From Eutrigla gurnardus (lineage: Eukaryota; Chordata; Actinopteri; Perciformes; Triglidae), in the NCBI GenBank assembly GCA_963514095.1, contig OY741267.1:25241302-25305301 (forward strand): DNA of 64,000 nt, given 5' to 3'. Each line of letters begins with the position of its first letter. Within the stretch, counting starts at the first letter, position 1. The translations under genes and the position numbers were made by a program. This document shows positions 32,091-43,115 of this stretch, piece after piece. Below the pieces are notes generated by a model. That model saw only the letters and a program-made list of their open reading frames with translations, was not told the origin of the DNA and searched no databases.

Positions 32091-33990
32091 TGCCGTACTG
32101 GTAATTCTCATTAAACCACGAGGACACTCTTCTGTTGATGTGAATTATGGGAAGATGATGATTAATGTAAAGTAAAGTAAATGAGCAGACGCCTGCGAGG
32201 GAAAGATACCCGAGACAGACATCTACCACCGTGATAAATCCGTTACCGCTATGCAAAGCAACTTTAATAAATGCGATGACTATGGGAGAAAGAGCTGAAC
32301 AACGTTGTGTACCAACAGCATCCGGATATAAAAAGCATTTGGGTATTAAACTAATAGCCGTGGCGTTCGGGGGACGTTTAACACAACGCCGCCCGGCCCA
32401 GCTGTCCTTAAAGCACCGTTAATTAGAGAAGGAATCAATTAAATTGCCGTGGTCACCGTGGGAACCGAGGTGGGCCGCCGTGGAGCCGTTGGCTGGCTGC
32501 CGTCCAGGAGCAGCTTGTTGTTTTGTTTGTTATTTCAACTCTTCTGTGGTCGTTTCAAAAGGGACTCGCAGGGAACGTTCTCCATCAGCACGGTGAAGAA
32601 GCAAATGTGTAATTTGTCCTCAGAGCTGAAGGAAGAGAGATACACCCTATTCCAATATGACTTCTCATAAACTGGAATGTGCAGTGAATACTCCCTCCTA
32701 TCTACTGCTTTTAATAACTGCACTGAGGTACAGCTATGCGTCTCAATGAGTGTCTCAAATTGGCTTCCTCCCACCCTCCCTCCCAGATTTCTTTGAGAGA
32801 ACAGAACACACATAATGTGCCGGGCGTTGCAAGTCAATTTCAAATACAAAATGTGTTGTATGCGTGAGGTAAATGGGAGGAAGTGGGCAGAATATGTCAG
32901 CAGCAGCTGCCTCTCTGTGAGCTACAAAGCAGAGATGCACTGTGGCTTTCAGCCTACGGGGACAGATGTCTTTGTTCCCCGCATGCCTTCTCTCTCTGAA
33001 ATGGAAAACAGCGTCTGATTATCACTCGGCTGTGGGATTGGATAAAGGTTCTGCCGGTTCAGAACGGGCTATTAGGTAGAGAGAGAGAACACGGTTTAAA
33101 GAGAATCAACATTAAAGGAGGATGCCTATTTGCATACATGTGGTCTAATTAGAAAGGCCAAATCCTACAACTACAGCACTAAAACCCAAAAGTATAAAGT
33201 CTATACCTGCTCCATACTATATATATATATTGACAAGTTCATTTGTGTCTTTCAGAGAGAGCAGCACATGCTCTCTCTCACATTCCAACACATTGGAATT
33301 CTTAATTTAAGTGCTGATTCCCTCTATAGGTCGGATTTCAACGTAGCTGAAGAGTAATTTCATATTTCCTTCAGATATGATGCACATAAGAATTGTAATT
33401 TACCCGTCTGATTACTTCTGCATCATCCTATCGGAGCTGTTGGACACTTAGAAGAGTGTAGCTGTGAATATTGATGATACAACTATGAAATCACTTCTAT
33501 GATATACTGTATCTCTCCCTGAATATATATTACTGGGAGGTTTGAAGTGGAGCTATACGAGTCTTTGGTGCCGAGGGCCAGAATCATTTTAGATTATTTC
33601 TTCAGTTATGTAAATATTTCAAGTCGGAATGATGATGTTCATGGACACTGCAATATAGAGTATATAGTATTTAAGGGAACAATATGATAACTGAACTTCA
33701 GATTCATATCTAGCTGAGATCTGGAGCTGCACATGTAAAGTAAATCAAAAACAGATTGTGACAGATAGACAAACAGAGAAAGGGGGTGTGTGAGTGTAAA
33801 ACCAATAAAAAGAGGTGTACTACTGCACTGGGACAGGGAGCGTGGGCTTGTAGCTGTGCAAACAGGTGAGGCCTTCGCTTTCATATGAACCCTGAATCCA
33901 AAGACAAATCACTTGTATTCCCACAAGGCTTCCAATCAAATCCCAAACCATGAAACATTTTCCAGTCCTGCTCTCACACTGCCAACTCAT

Positions 33991-34002
<12 letters not shown>

Positions 34003-34021
<19 letters not shown>
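34003..34021. repeat. (CT)n microsatellite
   Basis: A short pure CT tract. A similar CT tract followed by CA lies at 36123-36158. Confidence 0.9.
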
Positions 34022-34182
34022 CTTTCAAACCCCAAACCCCTTCTCCGCTCGGAGGATGATGCAGCAGGTTTCAGAGCATCAAGGGCTGAATTCCTGCATG
34101 GATTTGAGTGCATAAACTGGCGAATAGTCACACCAAAATCTGTGCTGCCAGCAACCGATCACCCTCAGACGGAGCCTGGAAG

Positions 34183-34183
<1 letters not shown>

Positions 34184-34244
<61 letters not shown>
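34184..34244. repeat. (GT)n microsatellite
   Basis: About 30 GT units. A second, interrupted GT tract lies at 34360-34398. Confidence 0.95.
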
Positions 34245-34245
<1 letters not shown>

Positions 34246-35063
34246 GTGAAGCTCAACCAATAAAGCTGCTGTGGACACACGCTCCTCGTTTTAATCTGGA
34301 AACAGTAAATCTGATTATGAAATGTAAAAATGTGGATTGCGGTCAGCAGGGATGTGATGTGTGTGCGTGTGTGTGTGTGTGTGTGTGTCTGTGTGTGTTA
34401 TGTGGGATTCAGCCGTCCAACAAGTGAACTGGGATCATAAGTCATAGTGCCCACATTTTTTTCTTTGGCTGACATCTTGAAACAGAATCACCTCGTTGAG
34501 GGCGGTGGTGGTGGAGCTGCATATGTGGACAGAGAGAAGAGGAGGAGACGGGGAAAAGGAAAAAACCTGGAGGAGGAGGGCGGAGGGGAAAAAGTGACAG
34601 TGGCAGAATCCTCCCAACCTTCAAATGAAAAAACTTCCCTCCATTCTCTCACATGCTCAGAATGCTTTATGTGTTAAAGGTAAACATCAGCTGAGAGACG
34701 GCGTAAACACAAACTGCATCTGTGTGTGTGTGTGTGTGCGTGTGTGTAGAAAGAGACAGAGAGAGAGAGACCTCTAGGTAGAGAGACAGCTCAAACAACA
34801 GTGAGTAGACGGCTGCTTGTCTCAGCCACACAGCTGCCGACTCTGACGGACGGCTCTTAATTAGATCGACTATAACTGGCAGATTAAGAGGCCGTCCATA
34901 CGAAGACGTTTTTTGTTCGTTTTCATGTAGACGGCGAAAACGAATATGATGACGTCATCGCCCCGCCCCTCGACCCTCAAGCCTAACTTCTCCCCCCGCG
35001 ACGTCTCGTAACAACAACAACAACGGCGGCCTCCGTGCTCGTAGCAGATATTCTGCTCGTCTG

Positions 35064-35645
35064 TACGACGGCGTATCAGGGCCGCTGTATGGAAAAAAAA
35101 CGGAGCCGAGAGAGGGGGGCGATATTCCGGGAAAAAAAGTTGCAGATTTGCTACTTTTTTACGATGCCAACAAACAACCGCTAACTAACTTCCCATGAAT
35201 GTAGGCATTTATTTGTCTAATTACTCCATCCCAATGTGTGAGGACGCCTCGTCAAGGTCCTTAAGGCGGGTCCACACCGCACCGACTGGCCGACTCGCGT
35301 CGGTAAATGAAGTCGGGCTACTTAATATGGCCGACTCGAATGGCGGATTACACATTTGAATCAGCTGAAATGAACGCCGACGTGGGCCGATTCGAGCGAC
35401 CACACCAAGGAGACTCATGTCACGGACGCCGACTCTCTCAAAGACGCCGATTTTCGGTCCGGTGTGGACCCGCCTTTAGAGTGACGGCTGTTGGTGCTTA
35501 TTGTTGGTTTTATTTATACGGGCCAAATTGTCACCTTACGGGTGTTTATTGATCGGGTGGTTGGGCGGAGATTAGCCGTAGCTCTCACGTGTTGCCATAG
35601 CAACAGCAAACATCCGGTCAAGCTCCGTCTCTTCTTCTGCCTTTT
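35064..35645 (-). mobile_element. Foldback MITE, copy D (middle element of a nest)
   Basis: The copy begins TACGACGGCGTATCAGGGCC and GCTGTA, continues through GATATTCCGGGAAAAAAAGT and GACGCCTCGTCAAGGTCCTTA, and resumes after an inserted element with GAGTGACGGCTGTTGGTGCT and TATTGTTGG. The right terminus is lost; it fades out just before the outer element resumes at about 35650. Confidence 0.8.
35264..35475. mobile_element. Short Harbinger-type MITE, 212 bp (innermost of a nest)
   Basis: Perfect 16-bp terminal inverted repeats (AGGCGGGTCCACACCG and its complement) are flanked by TTA at 35261-35263 and 35476-35478. The host family sequence is CCTTAGGGTGA, so the TTA duplication arose on insertion. 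The interior is CG-rich with GACTCG and GCCGAC repeats and no ORF. Confidence 0.85.
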
Positions 35646-36121
35646 TTTGTAGCAGAAACAGCGCCACATATAGGCCTGGAATATGTACTACTGTGTCGTT
35701 TTCAGTAGATTCGTCTGGACGCAGATTTTCTTGAAACGACGCCAAGGCAAAACGGAGAATAAAAAGTTTGTTTTGCTACGTGTGGATAGCCTCTAAGGAA
35801 GTTCTGGGACTGAACCCTAATGAAGCTCTCAGGAGTCTGAGGCTGCAGCCAAAAACCCACACTGCAATCCACAACATGGGGAAAATGATTCAAACTCCAA
35901 TCCAACAAAATCAGAAAGGCGTAACAAGTGAGCCAAGTATGTATTCTCTGCTGTTGTCCGTTCTCCCCGTGGTCAGAGACGAAGGGAATCAAAGAAACCA
36001 GCCACATCTTTTGCCTTGTTGACTTTCAGATGTGAAAGTTGAATTCTCACCACCTCACACCAAAAACACAGTGACGTCATGCAGCTGTCCCATTTAACCA
36101 TCTACTATGCATGGACACACA

Positions 36122-36158
<37 letters not shown>

Positions 36159-37099
36159 TTCTGCCAAAAAAGTCAAGTCCAAACCTAACTCCCGTCTCGA
36201 AACTGTGAGTCAGACTCATTATGCCTGAGTTATCGTCACTTAAATTAATCAAAAGCGCCATCAAATTTAGCCGGATTGCTCGGGGATTACAAAATGACAG
36301 CTTCGCTCGGACTGTAAAAAAAGCAGATTGGACATCATTTATAGGTGGAGTGCAGATAAGGAGTATTGGAAAAAGATAATGTTTAATTGGCTGACGGTTT
36401 GTTTAGGCAGACGTGTCTCCTGGACAAAGACTTGTCCCGAACCGCCGGAATGCAGGAAAACGTCTACATTTTCAAAAAACAAAATATTTTTCAAGCGCTT
36501 GTTTTTCCTGCAAAAAAATAAAATAAAAATAATAATAATAATCAGTTCTTTGTGGGTCGATGGCCTAATGTTCCAATGTTCCACTGAATCTCATGAAATC
36601 TGTATGAAATGTGAAAAACCTGCTTGTGCTTTTGGAAATAAACAAGTGCATTCTCCCCCCGAGGCTGTGAGTAATACTTTGAACATTTCTCAGACATGAG
36701 GAGTCTCACGCCCCTTCGCATGCAAGCTAGCACACGCCGACTCTCACGCTCACAGTTGGTGACACTTTCTATCGGCGATGACCTCACGTAAACCCTGGTG
36801 AGTCATCGCGGCGTGTCACCGGGCCACCACGCCCCACATCCCTGTGTGTCATGGATGCATCGGCGGTTTTACTTCCAACGTGTCCCGACACGACCGAGCG
36901 GCAGAAAGAATCCACTGTGGGAAATCTCAGGGCAACGAATGAATGAGTGAATGCATGAATGCATGAATCAATCCATCAATCATTCCAACCATCAGGAAAA
37001 AACTAGAGAAAAAAAACCCATCCAGATTCATGGTGATGCATACGGTACATTTCCATGTTACAAAGGAGACCGTTGGGATTCACAGCAGAAAAGTTGAGA

Positions 37100-37639
37100 G
37101 CCACTGTAGGAAAAACAAAAAAAAAAAGAGAGAAAAAAAAGCCCAAAGAGGGGGGCAACATTCCGAGAAAATAAAGTCACAGATTTGCGAGTTTAGAAAG
37201 CGGTAGTTTTCACTTGCTGTCATAGCAACTGCAAACATCCGATGCCCAACCACCAACACTTAAAAACTCGCAAATTTGCCACTTAATAAATCGCCGATAT
37301 AAACAAGTTGCTTGGTTCTACTAACAACAGATGTTTGCCGTTGCTATGACAACAATCGAAAGCTACCGCTAGCATCTTAGCCCATAAGATGACAATTTGG
37401 CCTCATATAAATAAAAGCAACAATAAGCATCAACATCATCACCCTAAGGACCTTAGCGAGGCGTTGTCACACGTTGGGATGATTCATTAGAAACATAAAT
37501 GTACATTCATGGGACGTTAGCTAGCACAGATACCGGTTGTTAGCATCGTAATAAACTCGCAAATTTGCCACATTTTTTCTCTAAATATCGCCCCCCTCTT
37601 CCCCCCACCCCCCAACAGTGGCCCTAATACGCCGTTGTA
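37100..37639 (+). mobile_element. Foldback MITE, copy E
   Basis: It runs from GCCACTGTAGG to GCCCTAATACGCCGTTGTA. It contains both arms of the internal inversion (CATAGCAACTGCAAACATCC and GATGTTTGCCGTTGCTATGA) and the complete core. Confidence 0.85.
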
Positions 37640-38270
37640 TATTTGACAGTTGCTCACGTTAGTTGTGTAAAATGATTTAACCTCCTTTCATATTTATGGA
37701 ATATTGGCATTTATCCGATGAAAAAAACTGAACTTGAGTTGAATCTAATAAAAAAGTGGAAGTTCTCTGAATCAGAAATGTAATCAAATGAGGAAAGCGG
37801 TGCAAACACACGATCCCTAATTGAAACCAGTTTGAGAGCCGGCCGTCCCAAACGGAATGTTTTCACTTTAACGAGGGAAAGAAAACAAACTAAAAAACCT
37901 CCTCGTTGCTTTCCACAATGTTTCCTGAGACACACATGCCTGTAAATCCCCGTCGCAGATAACCTTTTAAATAAACATGATGTTTTACTTTGACAAAATG
38001 GAAACGGGGAGTTTCTTTTTTATTATAACTACGTGCCAGGAACAGAAACAGGTCACATAGTTTCTCCACACGACAAGAATCACCAAAACCCTTGGTGGAA
38101 AAAAACCCAGCCAGAGTTCATTGCTTTTTTATGAGCTTTGCATCTCATTACGATGGTAGAAAGAAAATAAGAAGAAGTCATGCTTAAGTAAGAGTCTAGC
38201 TCGGTGAAGTCTGGTTGCCAACTAGCAGAGAGCCCTGGGCAGTGAGACTTGTTGCTGTATCGTTGCCACG

Positions 38271-38311
38271 GCAGCGGCAGCGGCGGCAGCAGCAGCAGCA
38301 GCAGCAGCAGC
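38271..38311. repeat. (CAG)n trinucleotide repeat
   Basis: GCAGCGGCAGCGGCGG followed by about 8 pure CAG units, in intronic sequence. It is read as CTG on the transcribed strand. Confidence 0.9.
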
Positions 38312-38485
38312 GCTCCATCATCGTCTTCAAGTGGAAAGAATCTGTCCCCTCCCTGTGACGGCTGCCAGCTCAGACCGAGCTCTCTCTTCATCCCCGGACT
38401 CCAGTAACTCTCTGAAGCTCAGACGCTTTCTGACTTCTACGGGCGTCAGACATCAAGGAGGAACTCCATATTAAACTGTCTAAAG

Positions 38486-38735
38486 TACGACGGCGTATTA
38501 GGGCGACTGTAGGGAATAAAAAGAAAAAAGGGAGCCGAGCAAATCTGCCACTTTATAAATATATATAGGCGATATAAACAAGTTGCTTGGTTCCGCTAAC
38601 ACCGGATGTTTGCCGTTGCTATGACAACAACCCAACCGCCCCCGATTAATAAATACCTGATGAGAGTTTGTCCTCAAATAAAACCAGCAATCACCGTAAG
38701 GACCTTAACGAGGCGTCGTCACACGTTGAGAGCAG
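38486..38735 (+). mobile_element. Foldback MITE, copy F (3' truncated)
   Basis: It starts TACGACGGCGTATTAGGGCG and carries the ATGTTTGCCGTTGCTATGAC block, then stops after AGGACCTTAACGAGGCGTCG without the right-hand terminus. Confidence 0.8.
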
Positions 38736-38790
38736 TGTAGTCTCATCAATCACACACACAACCGGCCTCCCAACACTGTAGTTTTAATAC

Positions 38791-38806
38791 TGGGGGGGGG
38801 GGGGGG
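38791..38806. repeat. Poly-G run
   Basis: About 15 G residues. Confidence 0.85.
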
Positions 38807-39331
38807 TGTTCCAACTCTCTCAGCTGCTAACCAGCTTCCACCGTCTTCTAATGACGGCGTCTGTGTTCGCATGTTTTGTCCCGCAGAGGAAAAGGGTGTT
38901 TTTTATTGTATTACACCCCACCGGGCTGCCACTGACTTTTTCATTTTGCCAAAGTGCAAATTGACAAACTGACAAATGACATGGACTCGACACTCGCATG
39001 GAAACAGATAGACCATTGTAAGGAAAAGAAAGATCCCCGCCCAAAAACAGCTGGACCGATGGCCGGGTGTCAAAAATCCACTTTGAAACATTTATTGTCC
39101 ACATTAGCAATATTTACCGTCAGAAAGAGAGAGAGAGGAAGAGGATAGTCAGAGGGGGAGGAGGGGCTGTAACTTGGGCCTACTCACTTAATGGAGCGTT
39201 TTATAGGAGGTCAGGAGATTACACTCGTCCTGTGTGCTTTCTTTTTATGTGTGTGTTAATTCCAGCTTTTAGATATTTAATTCTACGGCGATGTGTAGAT
39301 GCAAATGTGCAACTGTGTAGGATACCTCTGT

Positions 39332-39332
<1 letters not shown>

Positions 39333-39384
<52 letters not shown>
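39333..39384. repeat. (CA)n microsatellite
   Basis: About 26 CA units. Confidence 0.95.
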
Positions 39385-39386
<2 letters not shown>

Positions 39387-40549
39387 TAACAGGAGAATGC
39401 CGCGGGTAGATGACGGGTCAGAGTCTGTGATACATCAGCAGCAGTTTCTCCAAATCCTCTTAGTGCCACAGAGCTCTCCGGGTCCAACTAGGTAAAAAAA
39501 TATACATGTCTTTAACCGCACTAATCCCTGAAACGGAGGTTATTCAAATTCAGGGGAAAAAGCTTGGATTACAGATTCATTGAAATACCTGCAATACCTT
39601 TTAAGTACATAAAAAAAGAGAGATAATATACATGCAGTTTTAAATCCAGTGTGTGTGTATTTTTAGTGGTACGGTAATGTAGTAATAACAACCCAAAGTA
39701 GGAAAGCAGAAACATACACAGACGCCTAATTTTCCTTCCAACAATGACGCAAAAATCCAAAACCTTAACCCCAAAGAGATCCGTTTGTATAAGTCTTCAC
39801 CACTTCAAAGGAAGAACTTCTCAAAAAAACGTCCTCACTGTGAACGCCTGGAACTCAAAGTGGGTTTTTTTGTCCGGATAAAAGCACATAAAGAACCAGG
39901 TCTTTAGTTTGATTAGTCCATAGGAAACATCTTTCTTCCATGGTCCAGGGTCAATTTATTATTATTCTCATTGTGAGGAAGCCCGGCTTTGAAATGTCCT
40001 GCTGTTTAATAACAACAGACATACTTTTTTAAAAGTATTGCATTTATTTAAATGTGTAAGCAGTAGTTCTTTCCACCAACTTGCCTTTTACTGTGGCTTC
40101 AATGGCTCTAAATAGACAGAACCGAGTCAGCTCAGTGTTTACTGGGATCGTCTGTAGTCCCAGTCACCCTGAACTACCTACTGGGAGCAGGGTACTGGGT
40201 TTTTTATTTCTCAGAGGAGGACTTTTCTAACTTCCCCACACAGTGATTTCTAATTAAATACTAATCGCTCTATCATCCATTTGTCCATATGCTTTAAGCT
40301 TCTATAACTAACTCATTGTGCAGTTCAAATCCACAATTATCCGGCTAATTCGGTGCCAAACGATCCAGTCTGCAGAAACAAAATGTAAACTGAATGGATC
40401 AACGATGATTTAATTGTGTAAAAACTGCTCCCTGATTGAACAGTGATCAACTTAATCCTAAAAGGCTGCAAAGTTGGTAATTTGGAGATGGATCCAGATG
40501 TGGGTTCAGAAAGATTTCATTTGAATCTGAACTGATTTTTATAAAGTTC

Positions 40550-40692
40550 ACTTGAAAGCTACCGCTAACATCTTAGCCCAACTGCCCCGATCAATAAACA
40601 CCTCAAATCTTATCTTAATAAAGTCGCAGATTTGCTACTTTTTTTTCTCTGAATATTGCCCCCCCTCTCTCGGCTCTGTTTTTTTCCCCTAT
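40550..40692 (+). mobile_element. Foldback MITE, copy G (internal deletion)
   Basis: The GAAAGCTACCGCTAACATCT and TAGCCCAACTGCCCCGATCA arm is joined directly to the CGCAGATTTGCTACTTTTTT right end, so the core is missing. Confidence 0.75.
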
Positions 40693-42312
40693 ACATCCTC
40701 ATAGATTTCTTCCCATATTAATTATGTAAAAATAACAATGACCTGACTACAGGCCAGGAGAGAAAGACAGACCCAGACAGAGAGATGACACTTTGATTGG
40801 ATTGTGTTGTAGTAATGTGGGTTGCTATGGAGTGCTACAACAGTATTTACAGAGCGTGCCTCTCAGCGCGCTGCAGTAATGAGTCTGTTCTAGTTGTTGG
40901 CTTCTAATTCTGAACATCATTACTTTCTATCTGGATGGTTAGCAGGAATAGTAGCAGTCACAGATCTATATTTAGAAAGTGCTCATTGTGGCTGTCACCA
41001 TGGCGATGGGTCAAGCTGGCGGTTACAGTATTTACCTACAGGGGAACCGGAGGAGCAAATCAAGAAGCTAACCACGCTAACAGAGAAGCTGGGATAACAA
41101 CACACACAGAGGGACCCCACGACATATTCTGCATAGAGAACCTTTAAGCCAACTTTTTTTTAACAAAGACTGATGCTTTATTCAAATGTATACATGCAGC
41201 TATGAAAGGTCGTCGGGTCATTCGTGACTAAGCTGTATCCCTGCACTCAGTGGTTCGAACCACTCCGGCTGTTTCTGCGGCATCACATCACGCTGTTTGA
41301 CACTCCTGTGATCCGTCGCTCTTATCTGGCACGAAACACAAAAGCACAGCCGAGCCGGAGCCCCGCCGGCTGGTTCGAGATTCAAGGTAGGCTTTTTAAA
41401 AAAGAAAAACCCGTTAAAATGTCAACAGAACACTCGCCTTTTTCAGACTTCGGCGCGGTTGCCATGACAACAGGGTACTTGACAGCCACGCGGCGACACA
41501 ATGGGTTGCGGTGGATCGGGGACATGAAAATGATCTTGAGCTGTCTGAGGGCAAACGGGGTGGACGGCATGATAGACGCGAGATACACAAGATGGAAAAT
41601 AAATATACAGACATGAGTAATAAGGATAGGAGGAGGAGGAGGTGTGCAGGTAATGATAAGGTGGTATCCTGACAAAGTCTTCTCGGTGTATTAGAGGATT
41701 CGGCATTCAACGAGGAGCAGAAAGGGCAGATACGGGTGAAAGAAAGATATAGAGATAGAGGGCAGAATATGCCCGGTGTGCTATCAGTGGACAGTGTTTA
41801 GGGGCAACAAAAGGGCTGGGGGGGACAGGGGAACTGAATCCTGGTGCGTTTGTCTCCTCAAATGGCCTCTAGGGACTGTGTGAAATGGCCCTTTTCTTCT
41901 CGGCCCTTTCAGCCCTAAAACCCCATCTACATGACAAACAGTGTCACTTTGAAGCTGCTTGTGTCATCTCGGCCTATCTGTCACTCATTCATGACCTTTT
42001 GCTCCCGCCTTTCATCTCTTTTTTTATTTTCCTCCCTCCTTTCCACAGTAATTCACTTTTTTCTCTTTTTTGTCATCATCTTCCTTTCAGCCAACTATCC
42101 TTTTCATTTATCTTTGATATCTGAAAACAGTTCTTTGGATTTTGGTGGGAAATGGCAATGTCATCCCCCCCCCCCATCACTGGTGCTGCTGGTTACATAA
42201 TACTGACTGTTGTATCCATTTTAAACAAGGCAACACTAAAACTATCAGTTAACATTGAGGCCAATCAAGAACATTATCCCTCCTCACTGCCATAAGGAGT
42301 GATTGTAGTGAG

Positions 42313-42894
42313 CTGGTATAGTCCCAGATTACTGGTATCTCAGATTACTTGTATAGTCTCATATTACTGGTATCTCAGATTATTGGTGTCTCAGATAACT
42401 GGTATCTCAGATTACTGGTATCTCAGATCACTGATGTCTCAGATTATTGGTACCTCAGATTACTGGTGTCTCAGATTACTGGTATATCAGATTACTGGTG
42501 TCTCAGATTACTGGTATCTCAGATTACTGGAACCTCAGATTACTGGTATCTCAGATTAGTGGTATCTCAGACAATTGGTATCTCAGATTAGTGGTATCTC
42601 AGTTTACTTGTATCTCAGATTACTGGTATCTCAGATTAGTGGTATCTCAGATTACTGGAACCTCAGATTACTGGTGTCTCAGATTATTGGTATCTCAGAT
42701 TACTGGAACCTCAGATTACTGGTGTCTCAGATTACTGGTGTCTCAGATTACTGGTATCTCATATTACTGGAACCTCAGATTATTGGTATCTCAGATTACT
42801 GGTATCTCATATTACTGGAACCTCAGATTATTGGTATCTCAGATTACTGGTATCTCAGATTACTGGAACCTCAGATTACTGGTGTCTCAGATTA
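42313..42894. repeat. 16-bp minisatellite (GATTACTGGTATCTCA), about 36 units
   Basis: Units vary as GGTATCTCA, GGTGTCTCA, GGAACCTCA and ATTATTGG. A 16-bp unit cycles through all three frames, so every plus-strand frame shows the same 16-residue repeat (SDYWYLRLLVSQITGI). It ends about 100 bp from the GPC5-like donor at 42995 and is intronic. Confidence 0.95.
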
Positions 42895-42994
42895 TGTGTG
42901 ACATGGTTGAACAAACACTATATTCTTTACATGGTGAACACACACACACACACGTGTACATGTGTATCTGTATTACTGATGAGAGAAGTCCTAC

Positions 42995-43115
42995 CTGGTT
43001 AAAGAGCTCCAGCCTCTCCTTGACCTCGGCCAGTGTCGGGTTTGGGCTGCGAACTTTGACCTCTGGGTTTTGCCTCTGGGCATGCAGACCGTTTCCTACA
43101 ACTCTGCCGGTGTAG
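42995..43115 (-). CDS. gpc5: Glypican-5-like, conserved C-terminal core exon
   Basis: This exon encodes one base plus 40 residues between an acceptor CTCTCACAG|C and a donor CAG|GTAGGA. It starts YTGRVVGNGLHAQ..NPEVKV. From memory human GPC5 reads YTQRVVGNGIKAQ..NPEVKV at the same place, while GPC3 reads YSQKAARNGMKNQ, so GPC5 is the nearest paralogue. The remainder (SPNPTLAEVKERLELFNQ) matches the helical segment before the glycosaminoglycan region but is clearly diverged from mammalian GPC5. The preceding codon is split (third base here). The earlier exon ending in the CWNG...K segment was not found up to position 64000. Confidence 0.93.

Larger units (their letters stand above)
34888..35793 (+). 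mobile_element. PIF/Harbinger-type MITE, outer element of a nest
   Basis: The left end GAGGCCGTCCATACG and right end CGTGTGGATAGCCTC are inverted repeats flanked by TAA at 34885-34887 and 35794-35796. Internal segments (GATGACGTCATCGCCCCGCCC, and GTAGCAGAAACAGC followed by GGCCTGGAATATGTACTAC) match the 371-bp element at 10239-10609. The extra length comes from a foldback MITE inserted within it. Confidence 0.8.
28522..42994 (-). other. gpc5: Penultimate intron of the GPC5-like gene (14.5 kb)
   Basis: The intron is bounded by the CAG|GTAGGA donor before 42995 and the GTGTTCCAG acceptor after 28521. It contains a three-level nested transposon block (34888-35793), foldback MITE copies E, F and G, long AT, CA and GT tracts, and a 16-bp minisatellite next to the donor. 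Other stretches are unique intronic DNA. A plus-strand 130-codon frame at 41224-41616 and a 98-codon minus-strand frame at 29733-30029 show no recognisable domain. Confidence 0.8.

Noticed and set aside
38080..38391. Poly-Leu frame over the CAG repeat
   Set aside because: Repeat-derived, with no signal peptide context or conserved residues.
41224..41616. 130-codon plus-strand frame
   Set aside because: No recognisable family and no splice or promoter support; probably chance.
42447..43115. 222-codon plus-strand frame
   Set aside because: Most of it is the 16-bp minisatellite and the rest is antisense to the GPC5-like exon at 42995-43115.
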